Assembly (NCBI RefSeq): GCF_003591005.1
Contig: NZ_QYYD01000003.1
Span: 248,001-312,000, forward strand
Source: Rhodopseudomonas palustris
GTDB taxonomy: Bacteria > Pseudomonadota > Alphaproteobacteria > Rhizobiales > Xanthobacteraceae
Direction of reading: 5' to 3'
Length of the DNA: 64,000 nt
Part shown: positions 50,618-60,016 of the stretch, in pieces
How positions within the stretch are numbered: the stretch's first letter is position 1
Layout: each line of letters starts with the position of its first letter
Notes under the pieces: generated by a model
Seen by the model: only the letters and a program-made list of their open reading frames with translations
What the model was told of the DNA's origin: nothing
Databases searched by the model: none
Translations under genes and position numbers: made by a program

Positions 50618-51445
50618 TTGCGCATCCTGTTCATCGGCGACGTGGTCGGCAAGGCCGGCCGCGTGGCGATCGCCGAACATCTCCCCGGCCTGATCCGTGA
50701 CTGGCAGCTCGACTGCACGATCATCAACGGCGAGAACGCCGCCGGCGGCTTCGGCATCACCGAGGCGATCTACAATGATTTCATCGACGCCGGCGCCGAT
50801 GCGGTGACGCTCGGCAACCACGCCTGGAATCAGAAAGAGGCGCTGGTGTTCATCGAGCGCGCGCCGCGTCTGATCCGGCCCGCGAACTTTCCGCGCCACA
50901 CGCCGGGTCGCGGCGCCGCCCTGGTGGAGACCCGCAGCGGCGCCCGCGTGCTGGTGATCAACGCGATGGGCCGCGTGTTCATGGAGCCGCTCAACGATCC
51001 GTTCGCTGCGGTGGCGCGCGAACTCGACGCCTGCCCGCTGCGCGAAGCCGCCGACGCCATCGTGCTGGATTTCCACGGCGAGGCATCCAGCGAAAAGCAG
51101 GGCATGGGTTACTTCTGCGACGGCAAGGTGAGCCTCGTGGTCGGCACCCATACGCATGTGCCGACCGCCGATCACCAGATCCTGGCCGGCGGCACCGCCT
51201 ACATGACCGACGCCGGCATGACCGGCGATTATGATTCCGTGATCGGCATGCACAAGGACGAGCCGCTGCACCGCTTCGTCACCGGCATCCCGCAGGGCCG
51301 GTTCGAGCCGGCCAATGGCGAAGCCACGCTGAGCGGCGTCGCGGTGGAGACCGACGACGCAACCGGCCTCGCCGTCAAGATCGCCCCCGTCCGCATCGGC
51401 GGCCGCCTGAACCAGGCAAGGCCGGAGTTTTGGGTGACGAACTAA
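50618..51445 (+). CDS. TIGR00282/YmdB-type metallophosphoesterase
   Basis: This 275-residue enzyme starts at TTG 50618, two bases after the cyclo-ligase stop. Metal ligands are in FIGDVVGKAG, INGENAAGG, TLGNHAWNQ, DFHGEASSEK and VVGTHTHVPT. YmdB of Bacillus hydrolyses cyclic mononucleotides and affects biofilm and sporulation; the role in alphaproteobacteria is not established. Confidence 0.9.
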   Translation: MRILFIGDVVGKAGRVAIAEHLPGLIRDWQLDCTIINGENAAGGFGITEAIYNDFIDAGADAVTLGNHAWNQKEALVFIERAPRLIRPANFPRHTPGRGAALVETRSGARVLVINAMGRVFMEPLNDPFAAVARELDACPLREAADAIVLDFHGEASSEKQGMGYFCDGKVSLVVGTHTHVPTADHQILAGGTAYMTDAGMTGDYDSVIGMHKDEPLHRFVTGIPQGRFEPANGEATLSGVAVETDDATGLAVKIAPVRIGGRLNQARPEFWVTN

Positions 51446-51451
51446 CACCCC

Positions 51452-51593
51452 GTCATTCCGGGGCGCGCCTCTTGGCGCGAACCCGACCTCTCGTCATTCC
51501 GCGGCCTCTCCGTCATTGCGAGGAGCGCAGCGACGAAGCAATCCAGCGTCGCGCACTGCGGCTATGGATTGCTTCGCTACGCTCGCAATGACG
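51452..51593. repeat. two adjacent palindromic elements (CATTCCGGGG half-copy and copy 8)
   Basis: Bases 51452-51486 resemble the left half of the 23143-23244 element. Bases 51511-51593 are a full CGTCATTGCGAG palindrome with GCTACGCTCGCAATGACG at its right end. They lie between convergent genes. Confidence 0.75.
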
Positions 51594-51600
51594 AGGAGAG

Positions 51601-52578
51601 TCAGTACCGCTCCGGCACATACATCTCGGCCGGAATGGGCGTGCGGATGTAGTCGGGGTGGTGGATGCGCGGCGGCAGCACGACGCGCTCACTCGGCACG
51701 TCCTCGTAGGGCACCTGGTCGAGCAGATGCGCGATGCAGTTCAGCCGCGCCTTCTTTTTGTCGACGGCCTGCACCACGTGCCACGGCGCCTCGTCGATAT
51801 GGGTGCGCTCCAGCATCTCTTCCTTGGCCTTGGTGTAGTTCTCCCAGCGCGCCCGCGACTGCACGTCCATCGGGCTCAACTTCCATTGCTTCAGCGGATC
51901 GTTGATCCGCATCATGAAGCGCAGCTGCTGCTCGTCGTCGGTGATCGAGAACCAGTATTTGATCAGCACGATGCCGGAACGCACCAGCATGCGCTCGAAT
52001 TCCGGCACCGAGCGGAAGAACTCTTCGACCTCGGCTTCGCTGCAGAACCCCATCACCCGCTCGACGCCGGCGCGGTTGTACCAGGAGCGGTCGAACAGCA
52101 CGATCTCGCCGGCGGCCGGCAGATGCGACACGTAGCGTTGGAAGTACCATTGGCTGCGCTCGCGCACGCTCGGCGCCGGCAGCGCCGCAACCCGGCAGAT
52201 CCGCGGGTTGAGCCGCTGGGTGATGCGCTTGATCACGCCGCCTTTGCCGGCGGAGTCGCGGCCCTCGAAAATCACCACCACCTTGAGGCCCTGGTGCTGC
52301 ACCCAGTTCTGCAGCTTCACCAGCTCGCCCTGCAGCCGGAACAGCTCCTTGAAGTAGATCCGGCGGTCGACGGTGTCGGCCGGCGAATGGCCGGCGAATT
52401 CGTTGGTGAGCGCGTCGAGCCGGTCGTCGTCGATCTCCAGTTCCAGCTCTTCGTCGAAACTATCCAGCATCTCGGCCGCAATCCGCTCGCGGACCGACAT
52501 CCCTTCGACGCGTTCGACGGGCTTTTGGGTCGGTTCCGCAGGGTGGTTGTCGGGCGGCGGCGCGGACTTACGAGGCAT
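51601..52578 (-). CDS. ppk2: polyphosphate kinase 2
   Basis: This 325-residue PPK2 phosphorylates nucleoside diphosphates or monophosphates with polyphosphate. Walker A is FEGRDSAGKGG, the lid 'VSHLPAAGEIVLFDRSWYNRAGVERVMGF' is present, and Walker B is IVLFDRSWYNR. The N-terminal extension (about 1-80) is charged. Length and motifs fit class I one-domain PPK2. It stands alone. Confidence 0.93.
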   Translation of the reverse strand: MPRKSAPPPDNHPAEPTQKPVERVEGMSVRERIAAEMLDSFDEELELEIDDDRLDALTNEFAGHSPADTVDRRIYFKELFRLQGELVKLQNWVQHQGLKVVVIFEGRDSAGKGGVIKRITQRLNPRICRVAALPAPSVRERSQWYFQRYVSHLPAAGEIVLFDRSWYNRAGVERVMGFCSEAEVEEFFRSVPEFERMLVRSGIVLIKYWFSITDDEQQLRFMMRINDPLKQWKLSPMDVQSRARWENYTKAKEEMLERTHIDEAPWHVVQAVDKKKARLNCIAHLLDQVPYEDVPSERVVLPPRIHHPDYIRTPIPAEMYVPERY

Positions 52579-52980
52579 GGGGATCTCCGAATGGGTTGGC
52601 CGGCAAATACCTCTGCGTGTTTGTCACGCGTATGACCGCAGGAGAGGTGCGGTGATTTGGCGCGCGGCCCCCGAACCGCAGCGCGCCCCCTCTCCCGCCT
52701 GCGGGAGAGGGCTGGGGTGAGGGCGACGCAAACTCAGCGCCCAAGGTGGGCAACGCGCGCAGCGCCTGGGGACCCCCACCCCCGACCCCTCCCCGCAAGG
52801 GGGAGGGGAGTAAGAGCACAGCGCGCCCCCTCTCCCGCTTGCGGGAGAGGGCTGGGGTGAGGGCGCCCCAGGCAGCGAGTTAGCGACTCGCGGAGCGGAG
52901 GGCCCTCACCCGCCGCGCTTCGCGCGTCGACCTCCCCCGCAAGCGGGGGAGGTTGCGCTGCGACTCGCGGAAGAGGCTGA
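52579..52980. repeat. 402-base repeat-filled intergenic region
   Basis: It contains at least three CTCTCCCGC..GCGGGAGAG-type hairpins: 52690-52711, 52787-52806 and 52829-52850. The phrase CTCCCGC-TTGCGGGAGAGGGCTGGGGTGAGGGCG recurs with small changes, followed by CTCACCC and CCCCCGCAAGCGGGGGAGG. No gene is visible. It separates the ppk2 start from the decarboxylase stop. Confidence 0.65.
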
Positions 52981-54453
52981 TCAGCTCGCGCGCGCAGCGC
53001 CGAAGTGAAGCACAGCGTCGACCATGCGATCGACATCGGCGCGCGTCGTGCGGTGATTGACGATCGCGGCGCGGATCGCGAGGTGGCCGTCGATCGTGGT
53101 CAAGGACGGCGCGGCGATCCCTGACTCGTGGATGTCGGCGACGATCTCGGCGGTGAGCGCGTCGCTATCGATCCCGCTCGGCGCGCGAAAGCGGAAGCAG
53201 ACGATGTTCAGCGTCACCGGCGTCAGCAGCTCGAGCTGCGGCTCGCGCTGCACCCGGGCTTCGAGATGGCGGGCGATCGCGCAGGTTTCGGCGATCATCG
53301 CGCCCATGCGCTCGGCGCCGTAGGTCTTCAGCGTGAACCAGGTCTTCAGCGCGCGGAAGCCGCGCGACAGATCGGGACCGAAATCGCACGGCCACGGCGA
53401 GCCGCCGGCGAGGCCGCGGGTCTCGCGGCGCAAGTACGCAGCCGGCGCCGCGAAGGTCGCGCGGTGCTGCTCGCCGTCGCGCACCAAGAGGAAGCCGGCG
53501 TCGTAGTTCACCTGGCCCCATTTGTGGAAGTCGAGCGCGATCGAGTCAGCTTCGCTGAGACCATTCAGCTTCGGCGCGATCTGCGGCGACAGCATGCCGA
53601 GCGACCCATAGGCGCCGTCGATGTGAAACCACAGGCCCTCGTCGCGGCACAGCTGCGCCAATGCGGCAAGATCGTCGATCGCGCCGGTGTCGACGGTGCC
53701 AGCCGAGCCGGTGACCAGGAACGGCCGGAAGCCCGCGGCGCGGTCCTCGGCGATGCGCCGGCGCAGTGCCGCGATGTCGATGCGATGCGCGGCGTCGAAC
53801 GGGATCCGCCGCAGCGCGCCGCGGCCGAGTCCGGCCAGATCAGCGGCCTGCACCACGCAACCATGCGCGGCCGCCGAAGCGTAAGCGGTCAGCGGTTCGC
53901 CGGCGAGGCCGCCTTCGCGCACCTGCGGGCCGAGCGCGGCACTGCGCGCGACCAGCAGCGCCATGAAATTGGCCATCGACGAGCCGGTGACGAACACGCC
54001 GCTCGCGGTCTCGGGGAAGCCGAACAGCTCGCGCATCCAGCGTACGATCTGGCGCTCGACCTCGATGCCGATGTGATTGCGCCCGCCGCAATTGGCGTTC
54101 AGCCCCGCCGCCAGCATCTCGGCCAGCATGCCGACGGGCGTGCCCCCGCCATGCACCCAGCCCATGAAGCCGGGATGCACATTGCCGGTCGCGTAGGGCG
54201 CGATGTGCCGGGTGAAGTCATCGTAGACAGCGGCGAGCGGCATCGCGTCGCGCGGCAGCGCTTCGCCGAAGCGGGCTCGCACGTCGTCGGGGATCTCCTG
54301 CCACACCGGTCGCTCGCGCACCTGCGCGATATGGTCGATCATGTCGTCGACCATGCGATGCGCCTCGGCGCGCAGCGCGGACCAGTCGGACGGATCGAGG
54401 CTGGTCGCAGAATTCGGGATGGCGTCGGCCGGCCCGCTGTGTTCGTCACTCAC
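52981..54453 (-). CDS. group II PLP-dependent decarboxylase (aromatic amino acid decarboxylase-like)
   Basis: This 490-residue protein of the DDC/GadB fold family has 'NVHPGFMGWVHGGGTPVG' at the substrate entrance, 'WFHIDGAYGSLGMLS' with the PLP-contacting Asp, and the PLP-binding Lys in DFHKWGQVNYDAG. Classical members read HKW(L/M), so the local context differs. GTG 54453 is chosen, 28 bases after the ATP-grasp stop; ATG 54513 would overlap that gene. It would decarboxylate an amino acid, or an aminoacyl or modified substrate made by the upstream enzymes. The substrate is unknown. Confidence 0.85.
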   Translation of the reverse strand: MSDEHSGPADAIPNSATSLDPSDWSALRAEAHRMVDDMIDHIAQVRERPVWQEIPDDVRARFGEALPRDAMPLAAVYDDFTRHIAPYATGNVHPGFMGWVHGGGTPVGMLAEMLAAGLNANCGGRNHIGIEVERQIVRWMRELFGFPETASGVFVTGSSMANFMALLVARSAALGPQVREGGLAGEPLTAYASAAAHGCVVQAADLAGLGRGALRRIPFDAAHRIDIAALRRRIAEDRAAGFRPFLVTGSAGTVDTGAIDDLAALAQLCRDEGLWFHIDGAYGSLGMLSPQIAPKLNGLSEADSIALDFHKWGQVNYDAGFLLVRDGEQHRATFAAPAAYLRRETRGLAGGSPWPCDFGPDLSRGFRALKTWFTLKTYGAERMGAMIAETCAIARHLEARVQREPQLELLTPVTLNIVCFRFRAPSGIDSDALTAEIVADIHESGIAAPSLTTIDGHLAIRAAIVNHRTTRADVDRMVDAVLHFGAARAS

Positions 54454-54481
54454 GTTGATACTCGCTCGCAGCGCGTCCGCG

Positions 54482-55711
54482 CTACGCCACGTTCTGCCGG
54501 CGCGCCGCGACATGGCGCTCCAGCATCGCCGCGAAGGCGTCGAAGATCCTGGTCATCTGCGGCGGCTTGTAAGGATAGAGCTCGGGGCTGTCCATGTTGT
54601 GCACCACCGCGGTATTGTCGATCTCGAACACCAGGAGATCGCCGCGCGGCGTCTGGGCGCAGTCGATGGTGAAGTAATCGAGGCCGATCCGCTCGGTGAT
54701 GCCCCGCAGCGCGGTGCGGTGCCGGCGCGCGAAGCCGAAATCGAAGGTGTGGAAGAACGCGGCTTCCTCCAGCCGCTTGCTGGCGCTCTGCGCCATGCCG
54801 GCGTTCAGGTACCAGATGTCCCAGCGGTCGGCGATCGCCATGTGGCACGCATAGGGCTGGCCGTCGACCACCACGATGCGATATTTGCGGAACAGCCCGT
54901 CGTCGCTGGCATAGTCGACATACCGCGCGACGAAGTAGTCCGGCTCGCTGCGCTCCGCCAGATAGGCCGTGAGCGCCGCGCAGCCGTCGATCCGCGCCAG
55001 CCCGAAGCCGGCATGCGAGCCGCGCGGCCGCACAATCACCGGAAACGCGACGCCTTCGGTGGCGTCCTGCAGCGTCGCCTTGCCTTCCGCCACGGCGGCG
55101 AGCGCCTCGCGCGGCACCGGGATGGTGGCCGGAATGTCGAGCCCGTCGACGTCGCCGATCAGCCGGTACAGCTTGTCGCGGTCGAGCTGGCGGATCAGTT
55201 TTGGCGCATTGAGCAGCGGCACGGGCCAGCTGTCGGCGCGGGCCTCGATCGTCGCCAACGCGCCGCGGCACTCGGCGGAATCCGACGCGATCACGATCGC
55301 GACGTCGTGCGGCGGCAGCGGATCGGGCAGCGGCACGCCGTCGACGACGTACAGCGTCAGCAGCTCGATGCCGGAGCTCTCCAGCAGGAATTCGATCGGC
55401 GTGTTGCCGCCCATGTCGATGTCAGCCGCGAGCGCCAGCACCCGCAGCTGCGGCTGCGCGCTGGCGCAAGGCGAGCGAAACAGCTGATGCTGCGCCAGCG
55501 TCTCGCTCTGCACCTGCAGTCCAGCCTGCTTGTGGCCGAACAGCTGCGTGATCAGCGCGAGGTCGAGCTGCTCGCCGGCGGCGGCGGTGCCGGCCTCGAC
55601 CTTGCCCATCAGCTCCTGCCACAGCGGAAACAGGTTCTCGCCGTCGAACGCGCGCTTGGTGAGGCGCGCGAAGCCGATCCGGTCGGCGATGGGCTGCGGT
55701 TCAGACGGCAT
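54482..55711 (-). CDS. ATP-grasp ligase-like protein
   Basis: This 409-residue protein has an ATP-grasp core: 'FPVIVRPRGSHAGFGLARI' (the Lys-equivalent and glycine loop), 'RYVDYASDDGLFRKYRIVVV' and 'LLVFEIDNTAVVHNM' (metal-binding Glu and Asn). Classic 'KP..' is here RPRG, as in some carboxylate-amine ligases. The N-terminal third (about 1-150) may bind the second substrate. Its start overlaps the PLP gene by 11 bases. It most likely forms an amide or thioester bond with ATP. Confidence 0.75.
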   Translation of the reverse strand: MPSEPQPIADRIGFARLTKRAFDGENLFPLWQELMGKVEAGTAAAGEQLDLALITQLFGHKQAGLQVQSETLAQHQLFRSPCASAQPQLRVLALAADIDMGGNTPIEFLLESSGIELLTLYVVDGVPLPDPLPPHDVAIVIASDSAECRGALATIEARADSWPVPLLNAPKLIRQLDRDKLYRLIGDVDGLDIPATIPVPREALAAVAEGKATLQDATEGVAFPVIVRPRGSHAGFGLARIDGCAALTAYLAERSEPDYFVARYVDYASDDGLFRKYRIVVVDGQPYACHMAIADRWDIWYLNAGMAQSASKRLEEAAFFHTFDFGFARRHRTALRGITERIGLDYFTIDCAQTPRGDLLVFEIDNTAVVHNMDSPELYPYKPPQMTRIFDAFAAMLERHVAARRQNVA

Positions 55712-57296
55712 GGAGGTCCTTGGCTTGTGCGGAGAAGTCGGGCTGCATTAGCAGCGCCTCAATGCGGCCGATCACGGCCGCAGCATCGTCGAGGATTTGG
55801 GCGATGGCGATAGCCGCATCGCCGGGATCGGCGGCCCAGGCGTCGATCACATGGCGGGCACTGATGCAGAGTCGCAGCGCAGCGATTTCATCGTCGGCGC
55901 AGCCACCCCAGCCGACCGGCTGCCCGATCAGGCCCGACTTGCCGGAGTTCTGCAGCACCTCGCAGATCGCGCGGCATTGCGACAGCGACAGTGGCTGGCC
56001 GTGCGGCGCGCAGGTGAAGGCGAAGATGGTCGGCAGGCCGAATTCGTCGGCCTCTGCCGGGCGCGGCTGCGGCGGCAGCAATCGCAGTGCGGGCGAAGCC
56101 TGGACCAGGCGGGTGATGCCGTCGCCGAGCAGGCGCAGCGCGGCGCGGCGGAAGGGGAGCGGCACCGCATCGTAAGCGCGGATCTCTTCCAGCGCCGCTT
56201 CCCAGCGCAGCCACTGGCCGAAATTCGGCGTCACGGCGAACTGTTCGCGCAAGGCACGCCAGCGCGACGGCCAATCGCTGCGGGTCGTGTAGGCGGCGAG
56301 CCCGGACGCCAGAGCGCAAATGCCGTCGATCGTCGCGGCAAGCCGCGGCGGAATCAGCAACGCGCCGCTGAACGGCGGTCCGGCATAGAATTTCGAGCCG
56401 GTGATCAGCACCAGATCGCCGCGCGCGAGCGACCGCGCGATGCGTCGGCGGCCCAGCCGCATCTGGCAGGCATCGACGACGATCTGCACCCGCCCCGGCC
56501 AGCGCGCCGCGATCTCGTCGGCGCAGCCGTCGCTCGGCGCCTGCAGGCCGAGCTTGGAGCAGTCCATCACCTGTAGCATCACCCGCGCGCCGCGCGCGAC
56601 CAGCGTTTCCACTGTCTCCAGCACCTCGGCATCGATCTCGGCGGGCGTGCGCAGCCTGCCATCGGCGCCGCGCAGCCGCACCGCGATGCTTCGCACCGGC
56701 CCGAGGTCCTCGACCGGCGCGCCCTTGGCGACGGGCCAGTCATTGGGGCCGCGGTCGGTGAAATGCAGCCCCTGCGCGGTCGAGGCGGTGCCGGAGCCGC
56801 TCTGATCGGCGCCGACCACCACGCTCACCAGTTCGTCGCCGAGCATCACCCGGCTTAGCGCCAGCGCCTGCAGTTGCGCGTCGGTGCCGGAGGCCGAAAA
56901 CACCACCTCGGTGCCTGTGCCTCCTAGCCCGAGCAGCGCGCGCAGCTCGTCGCGCATCGCCTCCACCCGTCCCTCGAAGCAGGCGATCAGGCCGTGCAGA
57001 ATCGCGGAAGCCATCAGCGCCGTGCGCGCCGAGTCCGCCGCGTCGTAGCCGCGCTGAGAGATCGTGGAAGCGGTGCAGGATGCGAAGCTCGGGATCGCGG
57101 CGGTGGGCGCCGGACTGCAGCCATAGGCGTTGCGGCCGGTGGCCGGGTCGAGCGCGAGGCGCGCGTCGCCCCCGCAGGTCAGCAACTGATCGAGCGGCGC
57201 GAACAGCTCGCGCAAAGGGGAGGGGGCGTAGAGCCTTGCCCCGGCCTGGGTCCAGCGGTCGGCGACGATCTGCGGCGCGCTCGCGGAGTTCGACAT
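55701..57296 (-). CDS. PLP-dependent fold-type I enzyme of unknown specificity
   Basis: This 531-residue protein looks like a fold-I PLP enzyme: 'VVFSASGTDAQLQALALSRV' matches the cofactor-phosphate loop, VVDACQMRLG carries the Asp for the pyridine N, and ITGSKFYAGPPFSGALLI carries the Schiff-base Lys. It is longer than kynureninase or cysteine desulfurase (about 400). It has an N-terminal extension with 'GCSPAPTAAIPSFASCTAST' and a distinctive C-terminal part. It is the first gene of the operon. The reaction is unknown. Confidence 0.7.
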   Translation of the reverse strand: MSNSASAPQIVADRWTQAGARLYAPSPLRELFAPLDQLLTCGGDARLALDPATGRNAYGCSPAPTAAIPSFASCTASTISQRGYDAADSARTALMASAILHGLIACFEGRVEAMRDELRALLGLGGTGTEVVFSASGTDAQLQALALSRVMLGDELVSVVVGADQSGSGTASTAQGLHFTDRGPNDWPVAKGAPVEDLGPVRSIAVRLRGADGRLRTPAEIDAEVLETVETLVARGARVMLQVMDCSKLGLQAPSDGCADEIAARWPGRVQIVVDACQMRLGRRRIARSLARGDLVLITGSKFYAGPPFSGALLIPPRLAATIDGICALASGLAAYTTRSDWPSRWRALREQFAVTPNFGQWLRWEAALEEIRAYDAVPLPFRRAALRLLGDGITRLVQASPALRLLPPQPRPAEADEFGLPTIFAFTCAPHGQPLSLSQCRAICEVLQNSGKSGLIGQPVGWGGCADDEIAALRLCISARHVIDAWAADPGDAAIAIAQILDDAAAVIGRIEALLMQPDFSAQAKDLHAV

Positions 57297-57412
57297 CGGT
57301 CAGCCCCTCGCCCCGCTTTGGCCGGGCGGTCGTCGAACGGCCCGACCGAATGCCGGCGCCGTGATCCTCACCAACACGTAAACAGCGTTGGTTAACGCCG
57401 GTTTACCAAACC

Positions 57413-57434
57413 GCCGGCGCCCGAGGGCGCCGGC
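57413..57434 (-). terminator. strong hairpin downstream of the chemoreceptor gene
   Basis: GCCGGCGCCC-GA-GGGCGCCGGC is a perfect 10-bp stem, 12 bases past the chemoreceptor stop on the minus strand, followed by GGTTTGG. It is likely its terminator, although the T-run is short. Confidence 0.65.
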
Positions 57435-57445
57435 CTCGTTTCGGA

Positions 57446-59137
57446 CTACGCGGCGCGGACGGTGTCGAGGAATCTGGCCACCTCGACCTTGAGCCGCGAG
57501 CTGTTCTGCGACAGCGATTGCGCCGCCGACAGCACCTGGCTCGAAGCCGAGCCGGTTTCGGTGGCGCCGCGCTGCACTTCGGTGATGTTGGACGAGACGT
57601 CCTGAGTGCCTTGCGCCGCCTGCGCGACGTTGCGGGAAATCTCCTGCGTCGCCGCGCCCTGCTCCTCGACCGCCGAGGCGATGGTCGACGAAATCTCCGA
57701 CATCCGCCCGATGGTGCCGCCGATTTCCTTGATGGCCGCCACCGACTGATCGGTCGCCGCCTGGATGCCGCCGATCTGCTGGCTGATCTCGCCGGTGGCC
57801 TTGGCGGTCTGCTCGGCGAGCGCCTTGACCTCCGCGGCCACCACCGCGAAGCCACGGCCGGCTTCGCCGGCGCGCGCCGCTTCGATCGTGGCGTTGAGCG
57901 CGAGCAAATTGGTCTGGCCCGCGATGGTGTTGATCAGTTCGACCACGTCGCCGATCCGCGCCGCCGCCTTGGCGAGTTCTTCGACCCGGCCATTGGTGGC
58001 GCGGGCCTGCTCGACCGCCTCATGGGCAATCCGCGCCGATTCCTGCACCTGGCGGCTGATCTCGTTGACCGACGAACTCATCTCCTCGGTCGCCGACGCC
58101 ACTGACTGCACGTTGGTGGAAGCTTCTTCCGACGCTGCCGCGACCGTCGTCGCGAGCGTTTGCGACCGCGTGGCGGTGGTTGTCAGCATGGTGGCGGAGG
58201 CTTCGAGTTCGTGCGAGGCGGACGAAACCGTCTCGACGATCTCGCCGATCGCGCGTTCGAACTCGCCGGCGAGCCGCATCGTGTCGGCCTTGCGCTGCGC
58301 GGCGGCGCGCGCTTCAGCCTCCTCCTGGTCGGCCTGCAGCCGCTGCCGTTCGATGGCGTTGAGCTTGAACACCTCGACGGCGCCGGCCATGTCACCGATC
58401 TCGTCGGCGCGCCCGACGCCCGGTACCTCGGCGTCGAGCCGGCCAGCGGCGAGCTGCTTCATGGCCTCAGTGATCGCATGGATCGGCCGGGTGATGCCGC
58501 GCGCCACCAGCACCGACACCAGCGTGATGATCAGCAGCACGATCGCGGCGGCGATCAGCAGCCGCTGCGTTGCGCTCCAGGTCTGGGCCTGCAGGTCGTC
58601 GATATAGACGCCGGTGCCGACGATCCAGCCCCACGGCGCGAAGCCGGCGACGCGGCTCAGCTTGGGGAATTGCTGATCGGAGCCGGGCTTCGGCCAGACA
58701 TATTCGACATAGCCGCTGCCGTCGCGGCGCACGGTCTCGACCATCTCGCGGAACAGATACTTGCCGTTGGAATCCTTGGTGTCGGTCTGATCCTGTCCGA
58801 TCAGCTGCTTGGCGATCGGATGCATCAGCATCCGGTTCTGCAGATCGGTGATGAAGAAGTACTCGTTTCCGCCGTAGCGCAGCTTGCCGATCCGCGCCTG
58901 AGCGCGCTTCTGCGCCTCGTCGCTGCTGATCTCGCCGCGCTGCGCGGCATCGTGCTCATCCTTGATGATCGCGATCGCCAGATCGGCCAGATGGGCGAGC
59001 TCGATCTGCTTCTGCTGCTTCAAGCCCGAGGCGATCTCTTCGGAAGCGAGCAGGCTCGTCATCAAGAGTCCGGCGAAGCCGAGTCCGATCAACAGATAGA
59101 TCCGGCGGCTGATCGTCATGCGTAGTTTGGACAGCAT
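57446..59137 (-). CDS. methyl-accepting chemotaxis protein with sCache_2 sensor
   Basis: This 563-residue receptor has TM1 (about 11-32) and a periplasmic single Cache domain (about 35-185: '[19 protein letters not shown]', '[20 protein letters not shown]', '[12 protein letters not shown]'). TM2 (about 190-212), HAMP and the signalling hairpin with '[33 protein letters not shown]' follow. sCache_2 domains often sense small carboxylates. There is no C-terminal CheR-tether pentapeptide. It stands alone. Confidence 0.92.
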   Translation of the reverse strand: MLSKLRMTISRRIYLLIGLGFAGLLMTSLLASEEIASGLKQQKQIELAHLADLAIAIIKDEHDAAQRGEISSDEAQKRAQARIGKLRYGGNEYFFITDLQNRMLMHPIAKQLIGQDQTDTKDSNGKYLFREMVETVRRDGSGYVEYVWPKPGSDQQFPKLSRVAGFAPWGWIVGTGVYIDDLQAQTWSATQRLLIAAAIVLLIITLVSVLVARGITRPIHAITEAMKQLAAGRLDAEVPGVGRADEIGDMAGAVEVFKLNAIERQRLQADQEEAEARAAAQRKADTMRLAGEFERAIGEIVETVSSASHELEASATMLTTTATRSQTLATTVAAASEEASTNVQSVASATEEMSSSVNEISRQVQESARIAHEAVEQARATNGRVEELAKAAARIGDVVELINTIAGQTNLLALNATIEAARAGEAGRGFAVVAAEVKALAEQTAKATGEISQQIGGIQAATDQSVAAIKEIGGTIGRMSEISSTIASAVEEQGAATQEISRNVAQAAQGTQDVSSNITEVQRGATETGSASSQVLSAAQSLSQNSSRLKVEVARFLDTVRAA

Positions 59138-59652
59138 TCTGCGTTCCCGCTATGTTGGCTGATGTGGTGCAGATCAGGCCGAGCTCGGCGATCCGTGCAG
59201 TTGGCCCCTTTGCGGCGGTCACGCGGGCGAATCCGACCAGCGTGCTGCTCGCGCCGTCGACGCCGCGCAGCTCAGCGTTCGGCGCCTGCGAGGCGCCGTG
59301 CGGAGGCCACATGTGCCGATGGGGTCTTGCGTCACTTGCGACCGATCCGCGGCAGTGTTGCTGCCGATTGCATCAATCGAGCGACGGTTTCAGAAAAGGA
59401 ACTATCCACGAAGATTGATAGCTAATCGTAAATAATCGGCGGACGGATTGTCGCTCGTAGAACCACGAGGTCGAAAATCGGCAAATTTCGGCAACTGCGT
59501 ACCGCTCAAGCCGAGCATCGGGAATAACTTTAGTCGAGCTTTGCTCGGAGGTCGGGGCCTCAAACATGCCGTCGCGGCGCGAAGGAAAGTCGGAGCGGGT
59601 CCGTATTTGTCACATCAGCCGGCTGTTCGCTGGGTTTTGACGAGAGGATCCG
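59138..59652. other. 515-base divergent intergenic region, no gene assigned
   Basis: The region between the chemoreceptor and the next plus-strand gene carries only short frames. From about 59390 to 59500 it is noticeably AT-richer than its surroundings (TAGCTAATCGTAAATAATCG), which may mark a promoter. No repeat or operator was recognised. Confidence 0.4.
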
Positions 59653-59973
59653 ATGATGCACAAGTTCCTGATCGCCGCGGCGATCGCCGTTGCCACTCCG
59701 ATCGCGGCCGAGGCCGCCCCCCTGATCGTATCCACCGCGGGTCCACAAGTCTTGGCGCCTGCGATTGCAGCCGAGCCGATTGCCTGCGTTCGCGGCGGCT
59801 GGCGCGGCGTCGGCGTCTATCCCGGCTGCGGGCCGGTTCGCCGTTATTATAGGCCTTATCCTTATGTGGTCGCGCCGGTGGCGCCCGTGTATGTGGCGCC
59901 GCGCGTCGTCGTCGCTGCGCCGGTGCTACCGGCGCCGCGCTGCTGGATCGCGGGTGCGTGGCGGCTGTGCTAG
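59653..59973 (+). CDS. small secreted Val/Pro/Tyr-rich protein
   Basis: This 106-residue protein has a signal peptide (to about residue 21, EAAPL) and a mature part rich in Pro, Tyr and Val (RRYYRPYPYVVAPVAPVYVAP), with four cysteines including the last residue (CWIAGAWRLC). It resembles the many short secreted proteins of rhizobial relatives with 'GGWRGVGVYPGCGPV' motifs. The function is unknown. It precedes the sigma factor gene by 43 bases. Confidence 0.65.
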   Translation: MMHKFLIAAAIAVATPIAAEAAPLIVSTAGPQVLAPAIAAEPIACVRGGWRGVGVYPGCGPVRRYYRPYPYVVAPVAPVYVAPRVVVAAPVLPAPRCWIAGAWRLC

Positions 59974-60016
59974 TCGGCGGAGCGACGCAGCGGCGACCGG
60001 GCAGGGGGCGATCACG

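Noticed and set aside
16287-51593. The repeated palindromes as a CRISPR array
   Set aside because: Copies are kilobases apart, internally palindromic and lie singly between genes, unlike a CRISPR array.
59152-59418. An 88-codon plus-strand frame in the 59.1-59.6 kb gap
   Set aside because: No ribosome-binding site or recognisable motif, and the translation is low-complexity Arg/Ala/Cys-rich.
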